A model generated the notes under the pieces. The model made no database searches. It saw only the letters and a list, made by a program, of their open reading frames with translations, and was not told the DNA's origin. From Agapanthus africanus (lineage: Eukaryota > Streptophyta > Magnoliopsida > Asparagales > Amaryllidaceae), in NCBI GenBank assembly GCA_030015575.1, contig JASDDO010000024.1, forward strand, positions 220,802,996-220,866,995: DNA of 64,000 bases, written 5' to 3'. This document shows positions 57,116 to 64,000 of this stretch, in pieces; within the stretch, counting starts at the first letter, position 1, and every line of letters begins with the position of its first letter. The position numbers were made by a program, and so were the translations under genes.

Positions 57116-57118
57116 TGC

Positions 57119-57129
57119 AAGTGGGAGAT
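57119..57129 (+). other. Polypurine tract of Copia B
   Basis: AAGTGGGAGAT directly before the 3' LTR, the same as in C and A. Confidence 0.85.
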
Positions 57130-59249
57130 TGTTAGTGTATATGCCCTAGAGGCCATTACTGTATCATACCGGTTTGTATATTACTTAATGGAAGCTTGGG
57201 ATATTCACCTTGTATATACAATCTTGCTCAAAATAGTAGTATGCTACTTGGTTTGTTTCTACTTCAATGTGTACATGTGTTTATTTTGAGTATATCACCT
57301 ATACACATTAGTGGAGCCCTTAGGATCTTTGCTTGATTACCAGCGATGTGATGGCAGTCACACTATTGGGGCTGGGTAATCTATAAGCACATCCTTATGC
57401 AGGTCCCTAGTCGCAGGACTATCGAGACAGGGCATCGATACTCCGGAGTAGACTAGCGCATGCGCTTCTCATCCCAGTGTGGGAGACAGTCTGTCCCACA
57501 GCCGTCAGTACGTCGTACTTGAGATAGTATGCGGGTGCTCGTTAGGTTACGGGTACACTGGACAGGACTCGTCGGGAACTGACTAGTTGGTATTATGCCT
57601 ATCGTCAGTTATCAGTTCCCAGGTGACATGAGTACAGCTTAGTCCGCTGACTTGACACTGTCACTTCGCCTCGAGTGTGTTCCCACTGCACTTTGATTAC
57701 TACCCTATCACGGCTCAAAGGATTCGTGCAAACAGGTAGTAGTTGGGTGCAGTCCCGAAGCACTTGGAGGCAGTGACGGTTAGACAGGATTCGTCTCTCC
57801 CGGTATTGGGGGTTGACATCGCGCTGTGTCTAGGAGAGCCATTACATGAGTAGTCCCTGGCCAAGGCAAACGAGATATACTGGTAGGCTTCCAGTATTAT
57901 CTCAGGGTGTTTTGGGCTTCACTCCGACACGACTTGTACCGCTATTGGGGGACTGACGTTTACCGCCCCTTAGGCCCGCCATGCGATGTATCAGACGAAC
58001 AGACCAGACTGTACGGAGAATGTCATATTCAGGCTCAGTAGGAGTTCAGATGGGTTTCGCCTCGTCAGTCTTCTTGTCGGCATCTACCTGGGGACCGTTA
58101 CGCACAGCTAGTGCCGCTTGCGGTCTGTGGTTAAACCCACTGCCAGCGTAGTGTCGAGTCTTTAGAGTCCCACACAGAAAGTTGTTCGCCTTTAGGCAAA
58201 AGAGTAGAGGTCGCATGGTTTTGCGACAGGTCGCATGGTTTTGCGACAGGGTTCGGTCACATCCGTGCACTTGTGCACGTACAGTGTCCGGACAGTTCAC
58301 ACTAGCGGGCTTTGGTTTAAGCCAGATCCTAGTGTACCTTTTGGGATTGGTTTTATCCAGTATGCATTCGTGTTCCTCGGAACGCGGATGCGGGTGTGTA
58401 TGCACAGTTGACAGAGAGACAGAGGCAGAGGATTCTCATTAGGGTTGTTGACTGTTGACAGTTGACTATTGACTTTTTGCTCAACCCTAATGAGAATATG
58501 ATATGTGATTAACAATTATATTAATTAAGTATTATGGTGACATGGTTATTGAGGGGTTGACATTGTTGACTTGTTGACTTTGTTGACCGGTTGACTAGGC
58601 TTGACTAGTTGACCATCATGATAACTATAGCTATCATTTCATGGCAAAGACTTTTGCTTGCTTGCTCTTTTGTGCAAAATGAGTGCATGAAATGATATGG
58701 CTATGGTTGCTTAAACCATCACATAATACTTGATTGATATGATGTGTTATGATGATTTTGGATTATGAGAGCTAAATGAGAAAAGTCTTCTCTCATTATT
58801 TCATGCTCATTCTCTCTCTTGTTCTTGAGCTCTCATCTCCTCCTCTTGCTCTCCCTCTCTTGAGTCTATGGTTCACTTGTCTCATGAGTTGAAAACCAAG
58901 AACCATAGATAAAATCCCATACAAACTCTTCTCTACTCACTCTAGTTCACATGGTTTAGCAAACCGAGTGAACTAGTTTCTTCAAAGTTCGAAGAAGGAG
59001 CCAAAGGTTGAAGCTTTCACGTGGATCTATCTTCGGCGCAAGGAGACGACGGGGAGAAGCCGATCCGGACAACCATCAAGGCAAAGGTATAAACCCCCTA
59101 ACCGAGTAGTTAGCAATTCCTAGTTAGGTTGTTAGTTAGATGTTTAACAAAGATCCGGGTCTTTAAGTCCATGTTACCACCTCTAAGAAAATGTTTTTCA
59201 TCAAATTCCGCATGCCCGAAAGTACCGGGAGAGGTAGCATGGACTTACA
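57130..59249 (+). repeat. 3' LTR of Copia B
   Basis: 2120 bp, same ends as the 5' copy. It lacks the 26 bp present at about 50870-50897 in the 5' LTR and one base near 59190. Confidence 0.93.
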
Positions 59250-59825
59250 CCCTCTGCACTCCTCAGCATGTTGAGGAGTTCTGAAAGTTCAACTTCCTTT
59301 TCTTGCAAATTGAAATTCAGGATGAACTGGGCGTAAGTGGAAGGAAGGGGCTGAAGAATCAAGTCCGTATAGAGCTCATTCTCCAACATGGTCCCAAGGT
59401 CCGCGAGCTCCTCTATGTAGCCAATCATCTTAAGCACGTGTTCCGCTACCGATGATCCGACGGCCAATCTCGCCGAAAACAACTTCTTCGACACTTCGTA
59501 TCTGGCGATACGGGATTGCTCCCAATACAGTTCTTTTGTATGGAGAAATATGGATTCGAGGTCCATATTCTCGTGCCTCCTCTGATGTTCATTGTCCATA
59601 GAGGCAAGCACGAGGCACTTGGCCTTCGCGCAGTCGATTTCCCAGGTCTTACGGATTTCCCTATCCGCGACGCTGGTTTTGGGACCTGGGACAGGGGGAG
59701 CTTTGGTGGTAAGAAGATACCCTAACTTGTCATAAGTGATTGCCATTTTGACATTCCTGAGCCAATCTTTGTAGTTTGGCCCTGTCAGTATGTTTTTTAT
59801 CTAGAAGTAACTTAAGTCCAGTCAT
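59250..59825 (-). pseudogene. Copia A gag, N-terminal part
   Basis: Minus strand from ATG 59823-59825 to the B insertion. It matches B gag residue by residue (MAITYDKLGYLLTTKAPPVP, then HENMDLESIFLHTKELYWEQ). An extra A in a six-A run near 59793 (five in B) shifts the frame soon after the start, so only translation from a later Met at 59746 is open. It joins 48916 once B is removed. Confidence 0.88.
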
Positions 59826-61898
59826 GATAATTGGTCGCTGCAATTAGGAGAGAGAGAAGAAACACTTTAGCGTGATGCTCTTGCAAGTTTAGAGTGGTTT
59901 TTAATTTGTCTAAACAGGATGGCTCCCACTGTCTCTCGAATCCCTCCTCAAACCATAAAGGAAGAACTAGTCGGGATCAATCTCACCGTACAATACTTGC
60001 TTAACCGTTCAGCTAGGCCAGTGTCGGTACTTCGAGGGAGGTTTTCCAACGCTTTCGCGAAGTTCTTTAATTAAATAACATTTTTTCCCTGTGGGCGTAG
60101 CCCCGCTAACACCTTTCTAGACACCTACTTGGTTTATAGCATTGATCGTTAAGTGAGAAAGTTCCGGAGGAGTAGCATATACTCACAGTAGGATCGGGAT
60201 CCAAATATCATCGCGTCACAAAACTGAAGGAATCCTACCAGAATTATCACACTCCAAATGGTATGCAGCGCTAGCAAGTTTCAGTTTCTTTTGAAACTCC
60301 CGATGTGGATTTTTTTGCCCCATGCTCTTATGACCTTGACTTTGGCCAAAATATCATAAGTCACATGTCAAGTTCTACCCGTCATTCTCCAGGTTAATTT
60401 GAGCCCACCCGCACATACCCTTGACTTTGGCCAACATGGTAGAACGACTGCCCCAAACCAACACATCTATCTATGCTGCACATGAATACCCAATAGCTAC
60501 CAATCACTATGCCTTGACTTTGGCCAACATACATAACTTGAATACTTATTGACCATTCATGTGAAACGACGGAGGGCTACGAATGGTTTTGGCGAAACCG
60601 TGAACGTAGTGAACTTGATATAATCGATGGAACGAGATAGCTTTCAAAAGGAGTGGCTCAAGCTCCGCATTTAAAATTTGGTTTTGAAAAGAACCGAGTG
60701 GTTTTGAAAGTGTTCCAACGACTTTTACTTGATTTATTTTTTCTTGCATTAATTCCAATGCGTCCCATCATTTAATCCTACCATTGCAGAAAACAACGAA
60801 AATATGACGTACGCTTATGCCATCCGCATTCGCCACGGGTTCCCGTCATCACCCGTTAGGTTACTTAACTAACGACAGAGCGGGGGCTGGACTAGCACGA
60901 AAACAAAACATAAGCAACGCCTAAATAGATCATATAGATATATATAAACATTCGTCACATGCAATGATAGCCATTCCAGATCACAGATGAACAAATTGGA
61001 TATACTAGGAATCCGCATTTCGTACGAGCCTGTAACGAAGAGCAGATTACACGGTCGCGATGAATAGCCAAACCCCAACCTAGACCCCTACGGGTGCGGC
61101 AAACTACCCGCCAAGTATCCGAAGTGAAGCAACCTCCCTCAACAACGTGAGTAGGCCACTCGGCACTTCGAGATACCCGGTACTTTGTGCACCCCACCTT
61201 GGGTCTATCCTGGGAGCAAAAACAGTAAAAAGAAATTATACAATGACGACTACAACCCCGACCCGGTTGTGCGGCCATACAAATAATATTACATCAATTT
61301 ACATATTACAAGAATTGAAAGAATAAGAACTCTCTCATCTCACAACCCCCCAGCTATTCATCCGCGACAATCCAACGAATTCATATACACAAACCATCAA
61401 TCATTACAGATCACAGATATGTATAACCCCCAATAATCGACGTATAGCGATTAGCAGACGTTCAATACATATAACACATCACAGATATAACCCATTAGCC
61501 AAAGTGTAAAGAAGTTCGATCAAAAAATACGGATTTGTGACCACCCCAAAAACTAACTTGTTCTCTGGAAAATCTGGGCAGAAACAAACCATCTCAAAAA
61601 TCACAAAACAGCAACAGAAGAACACTGCAGGAAAAACGACCCACGGCCGAGTCAACTCGGCCGCGGATCCGCGTCAAGAGCATGCTCTTGCCGCGGTTCC
61701 GCGGTGAGTTGGTCAACTCGCTGGTTCGTTTTTCTTGTGTGTTCTGTAAAAACCCTGAGACGATTTTCGTGTATGATTTATTATTTTTAAAGCAGAAATA
61801 AAAATCGGCAGAAACTAGGGTTTTTGAAAATGTGTTTTGCGATTTTTTCCGATCGAAGTTCTAGATACTTTGTTAACTAGTTAGTTTGTGTTTAGCTA
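59826..61898 (-). other. Copia A leader (non-coding)
   Basis: Mirror image of the B leader, without a gene. On the minus strand it holds the splice-acceptor-like tract next to gag, the shared block at 60003-60160, and three copies of the GGCCAAAGTCAAGG word (60345, 60422 and 60513 in plus view as CCTTGACTTTGGCC). The tandem 30-bp pair of B is single here. Confidence 0.75.
60003..60160 (-). other. Leader block in Copia A shared with Athila F
   Basis: Same block as in B, with one mismatch in the 29-nt run (60052-60080). The GGGGC-TAC-GCCC hairpin is retained. Confidence 0.72.
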
Positions 61899-61911
61899 GG
61901 CTCTGATACCA
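61899..61911 (-). other. Primer-binding site of Copia A
   Basis: Minus strand TGGTATCAGAGCC, one base from the LTR end, Met-tRNA type. Confidence 0.88.
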
Positions 61912-61912
61912 C

Positions 61913-63948
61913 TGTAAGTCCACGTTGCCCATCCCGGTGCTTGCGGGGAGGCGGAAACGTTATGAAAAATCGGATTTTTACAACACTAGGCAACATGGAC
62001 TATGCTAAAGGAGGGATCTTTGCTAAACAAAAACTAACTAACAAGCTAAAAGAGTTAGCTACTCGGAAAGGGGGTTATACCTAGGTCTTCAAGTCCTTCT
62101 CTTCTTGCTCCTTGGAGTGAAAGAACGGGTTCTCCTTGTCGTCTTCTCTTGCCGAAGAAAGATCCACCCGAGGGCCTCTACCTTTGGCTCCAACCTCAAA
62201 CTAGAAGTAACTAAGGTGCTTGGTGTGCCAAACCTAGGACTTTAGAAAGAGTAGAGAGTATTTTTGAAGGGATTATCTCAAGCTCAAATGGTTCTTAACT
62301 CATAAAAGGGGAGAGCTAGAGAGAGAGAAAGGAAGAGGAGGAGAGAGAATGAGAATGATAGAATGACAAGAATAATCCAACCTTCTCACATATATGTGAA
62401 TTATGAAAAATAGATAATTAGCTAAAGATAATTGTGATGGTTAATCAAGAAATGACCATTATCATTTCACATTAAATGCTTTTGCAAGGATCAAAGATCA
62501 TCTTTCATATGGAATGATGATAGTCAACTTGTCAACCTAGGTCAACAAGTCAAGTATAGTCAAATGGTCAACAACCCTAACCATGCATAATTATAATTAA
62601 CTAATATTAATAAATCATATTTCACACATAAACATTAGGGTTAAGAAAATGACAATGGTCACCAACCCTAATGAAAGTCCTCTGCCTCAGTCAACCGTGC
62701 ATACACACCCGTATCCGTGTTCCGAGGAACACGAATACAATGAGATAAAACCAATCCTAAATCATATACTAGGATACGGCTTAAACCAAAGCCCACTAGT
62801 ATAAGCTGTCCGGACACCAAACGTGTACAAGTGCGCGGATGTGAACGAACCCCGTCGCAAAACCATGCGACCTCTACTCATTTTGCCTAAAGACGAATAA
62901 CCCTCTGTGTGGGACTCTAAAGACTCGACACTACGCTGGCAGTGGGTTTAACCACAGACTGCAAGTGGCACTAGCTGTACGTAACGGTCCCCAGGTAGAT
63001 GCCGATAAGAAGACTGACGAGGTAAACCCATCTGAACTCCTACTGAGCCTGAATGTGACAATCTCCGTACAGTCCGGTTTGTTCATCTAAAAACATCGCA
63101 TGGCGGGCCTAGGGGGCGGTAAACGTCAGTCCCCTACTAGCGGTACAAGTCGTGTCGGAGTGTAGCCCAGAACACCTGAGATAACACTGCAAACCTACCA
63201 GTCTATCTCGCTTGCCCTGGCCAGGGACTTTGTGTAATGGCTCTCCTAGACACAGCGCGATATCAACCCCCAATACCGGGAGAGACGAATCCTGTCTAAC
63301 CGTCACTGCCTCCAAGTGCTTCGGGACTGCACCCAAAAACTACATGTTTGCATGACTCCTTTGAGCCGTGGTAGGGTAGTAATCAAAGTACAGTGGGAAC
63401 ACACTCGAGGCGAAGTGACAGTGTCAAGTCAACGGACTAAGCTGTACTCATGTAACCTGGGAACTGATAACTGACGATAGGTATAATACCAACCAACAGT
63501 TCTCGACGAGTCCTGTCCAGTGTACTCGTAACTTAACGAGCACCCGCATACTATCTCAAATACGACGTACTGACGGCTGTGGGACAGACCGTCTCCCAAG
63601 CTGGGATAAGAAGCGCATACGCTAGTCTACTCCGGAGTATTGATGCCATGTCTCGATAGTCCTGCGACTAGGGACCTGCATAAGGATGTGCTTATGGATT
63701 ACCCAGCCCCCACGAGTGTGACTGCCATCACAACGCTGGTAATCAAGTAAAGATCCTAAGGGCTCCACTAATGTGTAAAGGCGATATGCTAAAAGAAACA
63801 CATGCACACATTAAAGCAGAAACAAACCAAGTAGCATACTACTATTTTGAGCAAGATTGTCAATACAAGGTGAATATCCCAAGCTTCTATCAAGTAATAT
63901 ACATACTAGTATGATACAGTAACGGCCTCTATTGCATATACACTAACA
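61913..63948 (-). repeat. 5' LTR of Copia A
   Basis: 2036 bp, inverted. The right end ACACTAACA is followed by GAGCT (63949-63953), matching the duplication left of 43496, which ties the two LTRs to one 20-kb element. Confidence 0.92.
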
Positions 63949-64000
63949 GAGCTCGGGGCCTTCACTGAACTGTCCAAGTCTTCAGCGCTGGGTTCGATCT
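63949..64000 (-). repeat. 5' LTR of Gypsy D, outer fragment
   Basis: Resumption of D's LTR after Copia A; the LTR continues beyond the window. Confidence 0.7.

Larger units (their letters stand above)
48917..59249 (+). mobile_element. Ty1/Copia element B, inserted in A's gag
   Basis: 10,333 bp, plus strand, with CCCTC duplicated at 48912-48916 and 59250-59254. LTRs are 48917-51063 (2147 bp) and 57130-59249 (2120 bp), with roughly 40 substitutions by eye, mostly transitions, and a 26-bp deletion in the 3' copy near 59084. It has the same LTR ends, primer site, leader and polyprotein as A, in the opposite orientation. One nonsense codon (54699) and one single-base deletion (near 56756) break an otherwise complete polyprotein. 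Confidence 0.95.
43496..63948 (-). mobile_element. Ty1/Copia element A (interrupted by B)
   Basis: 20,453 bp, or about 10.1 kb without B. LTRs are 43496-45521 (2026 bp) and 61913-63948 (2036 bp), flanked by GAGCT on both sides. Read on minus: Met-type primer site, leader of 2 kb, gag, then after B the protease, integrase, RT and RNase H, and a polypurine tract (45522-45532). Motif style suggests the Angela/Tork branch (from memory). Lesions are an extra A in gag, two stops in pol, a third stop a few codons early, and Y-V-N-D in place of Y-V-D-D. A is not autonomous. Confidence 0.92.
5314..64000 (-). mobile_element. Ty3/Gypsy element D, the outer host of the nest
   Basis: D is read on the minus strand and its pieces are 63954-64000 and 43226-43495 (5' LTR), 43172-43217 (primer-binding region), 42480-43171 (gag), 41786-42479 (zinc knuckle and protease) and 5314-6989 (RT and RNase H). 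Integrase and the 3' LTR would lie left of Copia C, off-window. The protease motif D-T-G-A-S, the RT motif F-I-D-D and the DVVLGMEW segment fit a chromovirus of the Tekay/Del type, but that assignment is from memory of motifs and no chromodomain is in view. Removing E joins the protease codons GGT-ATG-GAA-TGG to CTT-GGA-ACT without a frame break, which proves that both halves are one element. D is interrupted by C, E (carrying F) and A (carrying B). Confidence 0.85.

Overview
This window is a flowering-plant genomic segment made entirely of nested LTR retrotransposons. I found no host single-copy gene. The evidence is plant-type Ty1/Copia and Ty3/Gypsy polyproteins (Tat/Ogre-like, Athila-like, and a chromovirus resembling Tekay/Del), a tRNA-Asp-type Athila primer-binding site, Met-type Copia primer-binding sites, and 5-bp target-site duplications. 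Species and chromosome cannot be told from the sequence.

Layout: almost the whole window lies inside one old Gypsy element, called D here (minus strand). Its visible parts are 5314-6989 (RT-RNase H), 41786-43495 (protease, gag, 5' LTR start) and 63954-64000 (more LTR). Three elements landed in D. Copia C (plus strand, ends at 5313, 5' end off-window) is a decayed relic with a complete 3' LTR. Element E (plus strand, 6990-41780) is a giant Tat/Ogre-type element of about 23 kb once its own insertion is subtracted. Copia A (minus strand, 43496-63948) is the third. E is split inside its RT gene by Athila F (minus strand, 16027-27842). A is split inside its gag gene by Copia B (plus strand, 48917-59249), a member of A's own family in the opposite direction. 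The nesting is supported by target-site duplications (CCTTC for F, CCCTC for B, GAGCT for A, CCAGT/CCATT for E) and by reading frames that rejoin exactly when each insertion is taken out.

State of the elements: F is very young (only three LTR differences seen in 1577 bp), yet its gag-pol frame carries two nonsense codons. B (about 2% LTR divergence by eye) has one nonsense codon and one frameshift. A, E and D are progressively more broken, and C is hardly readable.

Three things stand out. (1) Between pol and the 3' LTR, E carries a complete-looking gene on the opposite strand: TATA box, possible leader intron, eight coding exons with seven short GT-AG introns all in phase 1, and an AATAAA signal. 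It has a plant-mobile-domain-like N-terminus and a coiled-coil C-terminus, and is now damaged by five stop codons. (2) D's primer-binding site extends into a 46-nt copy of the 3' half of a tRNA-Ile, with a CCA tail, G at the wobble position and T at position 58. This is what reverse transcription of a mature, modified tRNA would leave, and the copy is fused directly to a truncated gag. (3) A block of about 150 bp in the untranslated leader is shared by Athila F (Gypsy) and Copia A and B. It includes a 29-nt identical run and a hairpin whose stem differs in compensating ways.
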